Positions 36,896 through 46,276 of a stretch of DNA of 64,000 nt are shown in pieces; the first letter of the stretch is position 1, and each line of letters begins with the position of its first letter. A model generated the notes under the pieces. That model saw nothing but the letters and a program-made list of their open reading frames with translations. It did no database searches and was not told the origin of the DNA. A program made the translations under genes and the position numbers. This DNA is from Candidatus Thiodubiliella sp. (lineage in GTDB: Bacteria; Pseudomonadota; Gammaproteobacteria; PS1; Pseudothioglobaceae), in assembly GCA_029237605.1 (NCBI GenBank), contig JAQRGB010000034.1, positions 1-64,000 of the forward strand. The letters run 5' to 3'.

Positions 36896-37949
36896 AAACT
36901 GCCCCTAATATTCTTTTGTGTTTAGCGCCAGTTACCGATGGCAGGCTCGATGGTTTGCCGTTTATTGTTTGTTTGGCAAAATAAGCAATTGCTGCTGCTT
37001 CTACATAATCCACTGATACGCCTAAATCATCAGTCACTAAGATTTCACTATTAGGATTTTGGTAAATTAGACGCTCGCATAAAAACAAATTATGCACGCC
37101 GCCGCCACATAAATAGACCTCTGCGCCTGCAGGAATGTTCGCGGAGACACTCATAGCCGTTAATTCTACTAGGGTTCTTTGCACATTTTCAGATGTTTCA
37201 GTGCCTTTTAAATACTGAGACAACCAGCCTAGATTAAAATACTCTGGGCCTGTGCTTTTTGGATATTTTTGGTTGAAATAATCATCTTCAAGCATTGAAT
37301 CTAACAATGCTAGATCAACCATTCCAGAACGAGACCATAGTCCATCTCGGTCATAATCTATACCTTTGTTTTTTTTTATCCAATTATCTAACAATATATT
37401 GGCAGGGCCTATATCAAACCCAGATACTTCATTGTTTTTAACAATCGTAATATTGGCAATGCCTCCTAAATTAATAATCACTCCATCTTTGCCATTAAGC
37501 ATATATTGATGATACGCTGGCGTGAGGGGGGCGCCTTGCCCGCCAGCTGCCACATCTTGCATACGAAAATCTGCCACTGTAGTAATGCCTGTTTGCTCAG
37601 CAATGAGTGCGCCATGCCCAATTTGCATAGAATATTTACCACCTTGATGATATATAGTCTGTCCATGCGAGCCAATTGCTCGAATATCATCTTTGCTCAA
37701 CAAACTTTGTGTTAATAGTTGAGTGGCAGTTTGTGCAAATATTTGCGCCACATCAATCTCAGCTTGAGCTAAGTCTGCTAAAAACACACTTCCCATTTGA
37801 CTTAATTGTTGCAAGCGCGTTTTTAACTCTGCAGAATATGGCGTGTAAGTCGAAGTAATAATTTTCTGACAATCATCAAGTACAACACCATCAACGCCAT
37901 CCATGCTAGTGCCTGACATTAGGCCTATGTAGATACTAGTTTTTGCCAT
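36885..37949 (-). CDS. anmK: Anhydro-N-acetylmuramic acid kinase
   Basis: AnmK (354 aa from the ATG at 37949) phosphorylates and opens anhydro-MurNAc in cell-wall recycling. The start [20 protein letters not shown] is the family N-terminus. It also has the ATP-site motifs IGSHGQTIYHQ, TVADFRMQDVAAGGQGAPLTP, VINLGGIANIT and YLCGGGVHN. It overlaps the secA stop by 14 bp and the pyrC start by 11 bp. Retention of cell-wall recycling argues against extreme genome reduction. Confidence 0.94.
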   Translation of the reverse strand: MAKTSIYIGLMSGTSMDGVDGVVLDDCQKIITSTYTPYSAELKTRLQQLSQMGSVFLADLAQAEIDVAQIFAQTATQLLTQSLLSKDDIRAIGSHGQTIYHQGGKYSMQIGHGALIAEQTGITTVADFRMQDVAAGGQGAPLTPAYHQYMLNGKDGVIINLGGIANITIVKNNEVSGFDIGPANILLDNWIKKNKGIDYDRDGLWSRSGMVDLALLDSMLEDDYFNQKYPKSTGPEYFNLGWLSQYLKGTETSENVQRTLVELTAMSVSANIPAGAEVYLCGGGVHNLFLCERLIYQNPNSEILVTDDLGVSVDYVEAAAIAYFAKQTINGKPSSLPSVTGAKHKRILGAVYAI

Positions 37950-40621
37950 GGCATTGTTTGTATTTTTTACCTGAACCACAATGGCATGGGCTGTTGCGTC
38001 CTATTTTCTCACCACTGCGCTGATAAGTTTGCAATCCACTTGGGCTTTTGTTGTCTATATTTTTCATCGCCGCCGCTTCGTGGCGCATTTGCTGTGTATC
38101 GTTATTGTTTTGTTGTTCTACATCATCAGCACTGGTATTTTCATTAATAGCCACACTGGAGAGTGCCTTAACAATCTCAACATTAATCGTGTTTAATAAA
38201 GTCTCAAACATTGCAAAAGATTCACGCTTATATTCTTGTGTTGGGTTTTTCTGTGCATAGCCTCGTAAATTCACACTTTGACGTAAGTAATCCATAGCCG
38301 CCAAATGCTCTTTCCAAAAATGATCTAAAGTTTGTAGCATTACCGCTTTTTCAAAGCCACGCATTTGTTCGCTACCAACAAGTCGGATCGTAGCCATGTC
38401 GTTCTGTGAGCCAAGGAGTTGTTATCAGGACCTTGGGAAATTCTTGATTTCAATTTGCCCACATCCACACCTTCATCTAGCCATTCTTGTAATGGGAAAG
38501 TAGCTGCATAGTCTGCCTTCAATGCATTATGTAAGCCTTCAACGTCCCAATCTTCTTCAGACTGTATTAACGAGATATAATCGGCAAATAAATCACAGAA
38601 CGACATGGCTACGATCCGACTTCATTATTAGAACCCATTAATTCATCTCGTAATTTATAAACTACTCTGCGCTGGTCATTCGACACATTGTCATACTCTA
38701 AGAGGTGTTTACGCGAATCATAGTTCATGCCTTCGACTTTTTTCTGTGCATTTTCGATAGCACGATTTACCATCTTATGTTCAATGGCTTCGCCTTTTTT
38801 CATGCCCAATCTCTGCATCATTGTTGCCATTTTTTCACTAGCAAAAATACGCATTAAATTGTCTTCCAAAGATAGATAAAAACGCGTTGACCCTACATCA
38901 CCTTGACGACCAGAACGGCCACGTAACTGATTATCCACACGACGAGACTCATTGCGCTCAGTGCCGACAATATGCAATCCACCAGCTTTAATCACGTCGT
39001 CATGATGCTTTTGCCAATCTTGTTTTTGCGCATCGGTTGCATCTTCTGTTAATTTACCTCCAAGCACAATATCTGTGCCCCTACCAGCCATATTTGTCGC
39101 AATTGTTACCGCGCCAATCGCTCCAGCATTAGCAATAATTTGTGCTTCTCGCTCATGCTGTTTAGCGTTCAAAACTTCGTGTTTAATATTCTTCTGTAAT
39201 AGAAGTGCTGAAATTGCCTCAGAATTCTCGATACTACTTGTGCCTACCAAAACAGGCTGTCCTGTTTTTTGGCATCCCTCTATGTCTTTAGCAATTGCTT
39301 CTAATTTTTCATCTAAAGTTAGATAAATTTGATCTGGCATATCGTCTCGTGACGATGGCTTGTTCGGTGGGACGACCACAGTTTCTAAATTATAAATCGA
39401 CTGAAACTCAACTGCCTCAGTGTCCGCTGTACCTGTCATACCCGAAAGCTTGTTGTAGAGTCTGAAATAGTTCTGAAAAGTAATTGACGCCAAGGTTTGA
39501 TTTTCATTTTTAATACTCACGCCTTCTTTAGCTTCAATCGCCTGATGCAGTCCTTCAGACCAACGACGCCCTGGCATAGCCCTACCGGTAAACTCATCAA
39601 CAATCACTACTTCATCACCGTCAATAATATAATTGTCATCTTTGTGGAACAAAACATGCGCACGCAATGCTGAACTAATATGCTGCATCAACAAAAGATT
39701 ACTTGCATCATATAAATTCGCTCCTTCCAATAAAACACCTGTCTCAATTAACAGGATTTCTGCCTTGGCGTGTCCACTATCAGTCAAAAATACCTGCTGA
39801 TGCTTTTCATCAACGGTGTAATCACCTTCTTCTTCAACCACAATTTCTTTACCTTCTCCGCTCTCAGTTTGCTTGATAAAATTTGGAATCATGTGATTAA
39901 TCGCCTGATAAACATCAGAATAATCGTCTGCTGGGCCAGAAATAATAAGCGGCGTTCTAGCTTCATCAATTAAAATAGAATCAACTTCATCAATAATAGC
40001 AAAATTAAGTTCGCGCTGTACTTTTTGCTCAGCAGTGAACGCCATGTTATCTCTTAAATAGTCAAAGCCTAACTCATTATTTGTCGCATAAACAATATCA
40101 CAGTTATAAGCGTCTTTTTTATTTTCTGGCGGCATATCTGAAGTAACAACGCCAACACTCAAACCTAAAAAATCAAATATTTTGCCCATCCACTGTGCAT
40201 CACGCGCCGCCAAATAATCATTTACCGTAACTATATGAACGCCATTACCAGTAAGCGCGTTTAAATAAGCAGGCAAAGTTGCTACCAAAGTTTTTCCTTC
40301 ACCAGTGCCCATTTCTGAAATATTGCCATCACTAAGCACCATGCCACCAATCATTTGCACATCATGGTGCCTAAGCCCCAACACTCTAACGCTGGCTTCA
40401 CGCATCACTGCAAATGCTTCTGGCAATAAAGATCTTAATGTTGCTTGTTTTTCAAACTTTTGCTTAAATTCTTGCGTTTTAGCCTTTAATTCTTTGTCAT
40501 CTAAAGCCTGTAATCCTGGCTCAAGTATATTAATACTCTCAATCACTTCGCTAAGTTTTTTTATTAATCTATTGTTACGAGAGCCAATAATCTTAGAGGC
40601 AATTTTATTTATAATACTCAT
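37936..40621 (-). CDS. secA: Preprotein translocase ATPase SecA (two adapter hits)
   Basis: Motor of the Sec pathway, about 895 codons in all. It has Walker [14 protein letters not shown], Walker [17 protein letters not shown], the preprotein cross-linking region, the second NBD ([36 protein letters not shown]), helical domains ([20 protein letters not shown]) and a C-terminal zinc motif [14 protein letters not shown]. Two adapter copies (38593-38622 and 38380-38421) break the helical scaffold region. The segment between them ([18 protein letters not shown]) is native. Confidence 0.94.
38380..38430 (-). other. Sequencing-adapter contamination (42-nt half plus second barcode tail)
   Basis: A complete reverse-orientation copy at 38380-38421 followed by TTATCAGGA, inside the 3' third of secA. 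Confidence 0.95.
38593..38622 (+). other. Sequencing-adapter contamination (42-nt half, last 30 nt)
   Basis: The last 30 bases of the adapter half (TCACAGAACG through ATCCGACTT) within secA. It pairs in opposite orientation with the copy at 38380, about 170 bp away. Confidence 0.93.
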
Positions 40622-40697
40622 TGATATTTATCAAACATAATTTTAAAAATTATTCTATTTTCCCACAGATGGCATAATATATATAATTAAAATACTT

Positions 40698-41000
40698 ATG
40701 TCAAAAAAAATAACAACCTTATCAAAATTTACCCCAAAAGGTGTATTGGGACAGCTATTTAAAACAGCTAGAACCTTAAGTTATGCCAATGAACAATTGT
40801 CAGAATGCCTACCAAAACAATTTGCGACATTATCACTATGTGTCATTAAAAATAACACCGCTGTTTTTGTTACTGATAATCAAGCAATAATTTTTCGTGC
40901 AAAGGAACAAAGCAATATTTTACTGGATGCAATAAGGCAAATAGAATCACTTAAAAACATAAAAAAAGTAGTTGTAAAAATTGATTTGAAAAAATATTAA
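40698..41000 (+). CDS. DciA-like DUF721 protein
   Basis: A 100-residue protein of the DUF721 type (TLSYANEQLSECLPKQFATLSL, AVFVTDNQAIIFRAKEQSNILLDAIRQIE). Larger relatives named DciA load the replicative helicase DnaB in bacteria lacking DnaC. It is divergent from secA with 76 bp between, a conserved place for this family in gammaproteobacteria. The frame is intact. Confidence 0.78.
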   Translation: MSKKITTLSKFTPKGVLGQLFKTARTLSYANEQLSECLPKQFATLSLCVIKNNTAVFVTDNQAIIFRAKEQSNILLDAIRQIESLKNIKKVVVKIDLKKY

Positions 41001-41086
41001 AATAATTTAACTTAACAAAGATAATATACATTATAATTATCGGGCTTTTGTTTTAATCATTTTTCCAAAAAAAGAATAATCACTTT

Positions 41087-41686
41087 ATGTCAGAACAAGC
41101 AATAGACCTTAAGAAAAGACGCTTTATAACTAGCGCAACAAGCGTGGTTGGTGCTGTTGGTGTTGGCTTTGTAGCATGGCCATTTTTATCAACTTGGATG
41201 CCATCGGCAAGAGCAAAATCTGCTAGTGCGCCCGTTGATATTAATATCAGCAAACTGGAAAATGGACAATTAGTACGTGTGTTATGGCGTAAAAAGCCAG
41301 TTTGGGTTTTTAAGCGCGACAAAACAACTATCGCAAACTTAAATACAATGAATAGTATGTTGTCTGACCCTAATAGCGACGAAACCTCTCAACAACCAAC
41401 GTATGCTAAGAATGCTTACCGCTCAATTAACCCTAATATTGCAGTTATTATTGGCATTTGTACACATTTAGGCTGTTCACCCACTTATCGTCCAGAAATT
41501 GGCGCAGCTGATTTAGGTGGTGACCTTTGGAAAGGTGGCTTCTATTGTCCATGTCATGGTTCCAAATTTGACTTAGCAGGTCGCGTTTTCTCAGGCGTTC
41601 CAGCGCCAACTAACTTGATAATCCCGCCATATCATTTTGTATCTGATTCATTAATTCGAATTGGTATTGGCCCAAAAGCATCTTAG
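41087..41686 (+). CDS. petA: Ubiquinol-cytochrome c reductase Rieske iron-sulfur subunit
   Basis: Rieske protein (199 aa) of the bc1 complex. The N-terminus LKKRRFITSATSVVGAVGVG looks like a Tat-type anchor with twin arginines. The 2Fe-2S ligands are in CTHLGC and CPCHGSKFD, followed by the proline loop GVPAPTNL. It is the first gene of petABC and ends 9 bp before petB. Confidence 0.95.
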   Translation: MSEQAIDLKKRRFITSATSVVGAVGVGFVAWPFLSTWMPSARAKSASAPVDINISKLENGQLVRVLWRKKPVWVFKRDKTTIANLNTMNSMLSDPNSDETSQQPTYAKNAYRSINPNIAVIIGICTHLGCSPTYRPEIGAADLGGDLWKGGFYCPCHGSKFDLAGRVFSGVPAPTNLIIPPYHFVSDSLIRIGIGPKAS

Positions 41687-41695
41687 AGGCGAATA

Positions 41696-42919
41696 ATGAA
41701 TAATAATAAAAACTGGATTGACCAAAGATTTCCGTTAACTAAAGTTTGGAACGAGCATTTAGCAGAATACTACACACCAAGAAATTTTAATTTTTGGTAC
41801 TTTTTTGGTTCATTAGCAATTCTAGTATTAGTAATGCAAATTGTTACCGGCATATTCTTAACTATGCACTTTAAGGCTGATGAAGCCAATGCATTTGCTT
41901 CAGTTGAATATATTATGCGTGATGTTGATTGGGGTTGGTTAATTCGCTATATGCATTCAACAGGCGCATCAGCATTCTTCATAGTGATTTACCTACATAT
42001 GTACCGTGCCTTGCTTTATGGTTCATACAAAACACCGCGTGAATTAATTTGGATTATTGGTATGGTACTCTATATTGTGCTAATGGCCGAAGCATTTATG
42101 GGCTATGTATTACCATGGGGGCAGATGTCTTATTGGGGGGCACAAGTAATTATTTCACTATTTGGCTCTGTGCCATTTATTGGACCTGATCTGTTAATAT
42201 GGATTTTAGGTGACTACGTAGTAGGTGATCCTGCGCTAAACCGTTTTTTCTCATTGCATGTTATTGCGTTACCACTTATCTTGGTAATATTAGTATTCTT
42301 ACACATTGTGGCATTGCATACAGTTGGGTCAAACAACCCAGATGGCATTGAAATCAAAAAGAATAAAGATAAAAAAGGCATTCCTAAAGATGGTATTCCA
42401 TTTCACCCCTACTACAGCGTAAAAGATATTGTTGGCGTAGTGGTATTCTTAATGATTTTCTCAGCTGTTGTGTTTTTTTCGCCAACTCTCAACGGTTATT
42501 TTCTAGAGAATGCTAATTTTGTTGAGGCCAACCCGCTTAAAACACCTGACCATATCGCGCCACTTTGGTATTTAACGCCCTTTTATTCAGTGTTAAGAGC
42601 AATTCCACCAATGTTTGGTTCACAATTTCCAGGGGTTATGGGTATGTTTTCATCGTTACTAATTCTATTAGCTCTACCATGGTTAGACCGTTCTAAAGTA
42701 AAGTCAATTCGTTACCGCTCATATCCATATAAAATTGCATTAGGTATTTTTGTGGTGAGTTTTATTTATTTGGGTTACTTAGGCATGCAGCCAGTAACAC
42801 CAACAAATGTCTTTTTAGCGCGTGTATTTACTGTTGCTTATTTTGGCTTCTTTATCTTAATGCCTTGGTTTACCTCAATTGGAAAAACCAAGACAGAACC
42901 TAAAAGAATAACAGGGTAA
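41696..42919 (+). CDS. petB: Cytochrome b of the bc1 complex
   Basis: Membrane subunit (407 aa) with eight or more helices. The haem-ligating histidines are seen in MHSTGASAFFIVIYLHMYR and HVIALPLILVILVFLHIVALH. The Qo-site motif is present as GYVLPWGQMSYWGAQVI and later TPDHIAPLWYLTPFYSVLRA. It is complete and in frame; the stop falls just before the adapter at 42921. Confidence 0.96.
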   Translation: MNNNKNWIDQRFPLTKVWNEHLAEYYTPRNFNFWYFFGSLAILVLVMQIVTGIFLTMHFKADEANAFASVEYIMRDVDWGWLIRYMHSTGASAFFIVIYLHMYRALLYGSYKTPRELIWIIGMVLYIVLMAEAFMGYVLPWGQMSYWGAQVIISLFGSVPFIGPDLLIWILGDYVVGDPALNRFFSLHVIALPLILVILVFLHIVALHTVGSNNPDGIEIKKNKDKKGIPKDGIPFHPYYSVKDIVGVVVFLMIFSAVVFFSPTLNGYFLENANFVEANPLKTPDHIAPLWYLTPFYSVLRAIPPMFGSQFPGVMGMFSSLLILLALPWLDRSKVKSIRYRSYPYKIALGIFVVSFIYLGYLGMQPVTPTNVFLARVFTVAYFGFFILMPWFTSIGKTKTEPKRITG

Positions 42920-42920
42920 T

Positions 42921-42955
42921 AAGTCGGATCGTAGCCATGTCGTTCTGTGAGCCAA
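42921..42955 (-). other. Sequencing-adapter contamination (42-nt half, first 35 nt)
   Basis: The first 35 bases of the reverse-orientation adapter half, ending at GTGAGCCAA, between petB and petC. It supplies a false ATG for petC. Confidence 0.94.
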
Positions 42956-43620
42956 CGGCGTCTGTTTTAATAAGCTTAATAGCTTCATTCAATATACTGG
43001 CTAACGTAGATGTGCACTTAAACTCTGCAAATACCGATATTAATAATCAAAAATCACTGCAAAATGGCGCAAAGTTATTTATGAACTATTGTTCAGGTTG
43101 TCATTCAATTTCGTTTATGCGTTATAACCGCATCGGTAAAGATCTCAATATATCTGACGCCGATATCGAGAAAAATTTAATGTTTAATAGCGAAAAAATT
43201 GGTGGTAAAATAACCTCGTCAATGCCAAAAGATGGCTCTTTAAAATGGTTCGGAGTAACTCCACCAGATTTATCTTTAGTTTCTCGCTCAAAAGGTGTAG
43301 ATTGGATTTACACTTATCTGCATAGTTTTTATGCAGATGCTTCTCGCCCATTTGGTGTAAATAACAAAATCTTTGCCAACGTATCTATGCCAGATGTTTT
43401 GTGGGCCCTTAAAAAAACTAAATCACCAAAAGCATTTGATCAAGATGTTAGGGATATTGTCAATTTCTTAGACTACGTTGGAGAGCCTGCAAGGCTAGTG
43501 CGTGTTGATTTGGGCTATAAGGTATTAGGATTCTTGATTATTTTGTTTATTCTCGCTTATTTAATGAAAAAAGAATATTGGAAAGACGTGAAATATGGCA
43601 AATGGCGTGCTAAAGATTAA
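42937..43620 (+). CDS. petC: Cytochrome c1 (5' end overwritten by adapter)
   Basis: Haem c subunit of bc1. The haem site is CSGCH (in FMNYCSGCHSISFMRYNRIG), the methionine ligand is in FANVSMPDVLW, and a C-terminal membrane anchor (GYKVLGFLIILFILAYLMKKEYW) is present. The readable start (MSFCEPT) is adapter-encoded; the native ATG and first signal-peptide residues lie under 42921-42955. The remaining signal core VLISLIASFNILA is native. It is the third gene of petABC, followed by a terminator. Confidence 0.93.
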   Translation: MSFCEPTASVLISLIASFNILANVDVHLNSANTDINNQKSLQNGAKLFMNYCSGCHSISFMRYNRIGKDLNISDADIEKNLMFNSEKIGGKITSSMPKDGSLKWFGVTPPDLSLVSRSKGVDWIYTYLHSFYADASRPFGVNNKIFANVSMPDVLWALKKTKSPKAFDQDVRDIVNFLDYVGEPARLVRVDLGYKVLGFLIILFILAYLMKKEYWKDVKYGKWRAKD

Positions 43621-43645
43621 TTGATTTTATTTTTTGGTGCAATCT

Positions 43646-43683
43646 AACAGCATCTCCTTAGTGAGTAAGTGCTGTTTTTTTTA
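43646..43683 (+). terminator. Rho-independent terminator after petABC
   Basis: AACAGCA (43646-43652) pairs with TGCTGTT (43670-43676) and is followed by eight T. It lies 25 bp after the petC stop and before the sspA ribosome site. Confidence 0.8.
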
Positions 43684-43704
43684 TTTTTAAAGGACCCGTT
43701 CGAT

Positions 43705-44340
43705 ATGTTAAGTAAAATAAACCAATCTTCAACTATTCTTTATTCTTCTATTAGTGGAATGGAATCGCATATAGTACGCTTTATTATGGCAGAAAAGAAA
43801 ATTGAAAGAGAGATTATTAACTTAAAAATCAAAGATTTCCCTGAAGAAATCTTTGATTTCACAGAACGACATGGCTACGATCCGACTTTATTTGACCGTG
43901 GTGTTATTTTATACGACCTTTCTGTCATCATGGAATACCTAGATGAGAGATTTCCATTCCCCCCATTGTTACCCGTTGACCCAATTGAAAAATCAAAAAA
44001 ACGTCTACTAATATTTAGATTTACAAGAGCAACTGGCAACTGGTTTGAATTAGTAAATACCATCCAAACAGGTATAAAAAAAGATGCTGATAATGCAAGA
44101 AAAATCATTAAAAGCAACTTAATAGAATTAACGCCTCTGTTTGCACACCAGCCTTTCTTTAATAGCAACAGCATGACGATTGTTGATGCTTGCTTAGCAG
44201 TATTGTTATGGCGTTTAAAAAGGCTGGATATTAATTTGGGAAAACCAGGAAAAGCGGCAACTGATTATGCAAAGCGTTTGTTTGCAAGAGAAGGGTTTAA
44301 AGAAAGTTTGACTGATTGTGAGAAAGAATATAACACCTAG
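43705..44340 (+). CDS. sspA: Stringent starvation protein A (adapter inside)
   Basis: GST-fold RNA polymerase-associated regulator (211 aa). The start is the ATG at 43705, preceded by AAAGGA at about 10 bp; a longer frame upstream runs into the terminator. It has the N-terminal thioredoxin-like domain LYSSISGMESHIVRFIMAEK and the motif VIMEYLDERFPFPPLLPVDP. Between them adapter residues (ERHGYDPT) replace the NPNxxVPTL loop, in frame. The usual partner sspB does not follow. The order petABC-sspA is common in beta/gammaproteobacteria. Confidence 0.9.
   Translation: MLSKINQSSTILYSSISGMESHIVRFIMAEKKIEREIINLKIKDFPEEIFDFTERHGYDPTLFDRGVILYDLSVIMEYLDERFPFPPLLPVDPIEKSKKRLLIFRFTRATGNWFELVNTIQTGIKKDADNARKIIKSNLIELTPLFAHQPFFNSNSMTIVDACLAVLLWRLKRLDINLGKPGKAATDYAKRLFAREGFKESLTDCEKEYNT
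43859..43888 (+). other. Sequencing-adapter contamination (42-nt half, last 30 nt)
   Basis: The last 30 bases of the adapter half, in frame within sspA, so no stop is created. Confidence 0.93.
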
Positions 44341-44619
44341 AAAAACAACTATTGCGACCTCAGCTATACTCTGTTTAATACGTGTTCACTGAAACTATGA
44401 TACATAATTTAACTTACGCATCATAGCTTTGACTAATTATTCAAAATATAATGTTAGTTGCGTTATATTCAAACCATTTTTATTTAGCAAGACAAAATTG
44501 TGCTTAATATCGGTTGCAATGCAAACTCACCTCCTTAGTTGTAAATTTATACAGATAAGAAATACGTAAGCATATTTTTTTAAAATGAAACCAAATCTAC
44601 TGATACAGAAAAATATAAA

Positions 44620-45276
44620 CTAATATAATGCTGTTATTAATGTCAATATCTTGGCATCAAAGTCACTTTTTTTATCTTTGTTAAAAGTCACCACGTCAAC
44701 ATCTGTATAACAACTAATCGCCTTAGCGTTGTCTAAATTATTAGGCATTATTTGATTTAAAACCAACATTACTATGTTTAGCTTATGTTTTTTGGCGACT
44801 TCTACGCTAAGTAATGCCTGATTAACAGCACCCAATTCATCTTTAACAACAATAACAATAGGTAAATTAATAGTAATAGCAAAATCACTATTTAATATTT
44901 GCTGTGCAATTGGTGAATATAGACCTCCTGCACCCTCAATTACCATAAAATCATCTTTACTATTTGGCTGAACTGCCTTAACTAAATCCTGAATAGTAAT
45001 GCTTAAGTTTTGGTCCATACTGGCTTTTTCACTGCTCACACAGGCTTCAAATTTGAACCGACAAACCACATCAATCGGTCCTGAATTTGCACAAGCATTG
45101 TTTAACAATACTGCATCTCTTGGTAGTAAACCACCACCACTAGTTTTGATACAATCACTTTCAATCGGCTTTCTAGCTACAATATGATATTTTGTATTAA
45201 GCACTCGAATAATATGACTAGCAATAAATGTTTTTCCAACATTAGTACCACTGCCACTAATAAACAACCCTTTCAT
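44620..45276 (-). CDS. bioD: Dethiobiotin synthetase
   Basis: BioD (218 aa from the ATG at 45276) closes the ureido ring in biotin synthesis with ATP and CO2. It has the P-loop FISGSGTNVGKTFIASH (about residues 5-21), RKPIESD, and VIEGAGGLYSPI. The longer open frame upstream overlaps the divergent pyrD start and is unlikely. No other bio gene is adjacent. The 279 bp between sspA and bioD hold no gene. Confidence 0.92.
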   Translation of the reverse strand: MKGLFISGSGTNVGKTFIASHIIRVLNTKYHIVARKPIESDCIKTSGGGLLPRDAVLLNNACANSGPIDVVCRFKFEACVSSEKASMDQNLSITIQDLVKAVQPNSKDDFMVIEGAGGLYSPIAQQILNSDFAITINLPIVIVVKDELGAVNQALLSVEVAKKHKLNIVMLVLNQIMPNNLDNAKAISCYTDVDVVTFNKDKKSDFDAKILTLITALY

Positions 45277-45315
45277 AGTAAATGATTTTAACAAAAAATG
45301 TATAATAACACACTT

Positions 45316-46272
45316 ATGCATAATAATTTAAAAACTAAGCTCTGCGGAATGTCTCTGAATTCGCCAATTGTCCTGCTATCTGGATGTGTTGGTTTTGGAG
45401 AAGAATACACACGCATTCAAGGATTTTCTAACAAAAATGTTGGCGCTGTCTGCCTTAAGGGCACTACACTAGAGCCACGTCTTGGCAATATCTCGCATAG
45501 AGTCTGCGAAACACCCAATGGAATGATTAATGCTATAGGCTTGCAGAATCCTGGCGCTGATGTTGTTATTAATGATATTATGCCAAGATTAGACAAAGCT
45601 GAAACTCGTTTTATCATCAATATTTCAGGTTCATCTGTACAAGAATACGAAGAAATCACTAAGCGCTTTGATGACACCGATATTGATGCTATAGAAATAA
45701 ACATTTCATGCCCAAATATCAAAGAAGGAGGGGTAACGTTTGGCAATGACCCAGATATGTCCTATCGTGTAGTTGAGGCTTGTCGTCAAAATACGACAAA
45801 GCCAATTATTACTAAGCTCTCACCTAACCAAACTGATATTGCTCATAGTGCACAATGTTGCATTGATGCAGGAACAGATGGCTTGGCAGTAATTAACACG
45901 CTAATGGGCATGGCAATTGATACAAGTTCGCGCAGGCCTGTTATTGGCAATAATCAAGGTGGATTGTCAGGAAGTGCAATTAAGCCCGTTGCTTTATTAA
46001 AAGTGCATCAAGTTTATCAAGTTAGTAAAAAACATAATATACCAATTATTGGCCAAGGTGGCATTATGAGTGCAAATGATGCGATTGAATTTATCATTGC
46101 TGGGGCAGCTACTATTGGCGTTGGGACTGCACTATTTTACAACCCTTTAGTATGTCATAAAATTAATGATGGTATTAGTCAATATCTCATAAATAATAAC
46201 TTAAATAGTGTTAATGAATTAGTTGGTACACTGGAACTTAATCCTGTCATCTCGCCTTGTAACCAAAAGTAA
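45316..46272 (+). CDS. pyrD: Dihydroorotate dehydrogenase, class 1 (1B-like)
   Basis: FMN enzyme (318 aa from the ATG at 45316) oxidising dihydroorotate. It lacks the N-terminal membrane helix of the class 2 enzyme usual in gammaproteobacteria. The catalytic base is cysteine ([13 protein letters not shown]), a class 1 feature. [21 protein letters not shown], and [19 protein letters not shown] are as in PyrDB. Class 1B enzymes normally need the FeS/FAD subunit PyrK, which is not nearby. leuS starts 4 bp downstream. Confidence 0.9.
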   Translation: MHNNLKTKLCGMSLNSPIVLLSGCVGFGEEYTRIQGFSNKNVGAVCLKGTTLEPRLGNISHRVCETPNGMINAIGLQNPGADVVINDIMPRLDKAETRFIINISGSSVQEYEEITKRFDDTDIDAIEINISCPNIKEGGVTFGNDPDMSYRVVEACRQNTTKPIITKLSPNQTDIAHSAQCCIDAGTDGLAVINTLMGMAIDTSSRRPVIGNNQGGLSGSAIKPVALLKVHQVYQVSKKHNIPIIGQGGIMSANDAIEFIIAGAATIGVGTALFYNPLVCHKINDGISQYLINNNLNSVNELVGTLELNPVISPCNQK

Positions 46273-46276
46273 ACAT

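Noticed and set aside
43800-43860. Local inverted repeat near AAAGATTTCC / GAAATCTTTG in sspA as a control hairpin
   Set aside because: It lies within well-conserved coding sequence next to an adapter junction and is better explained by codon content.
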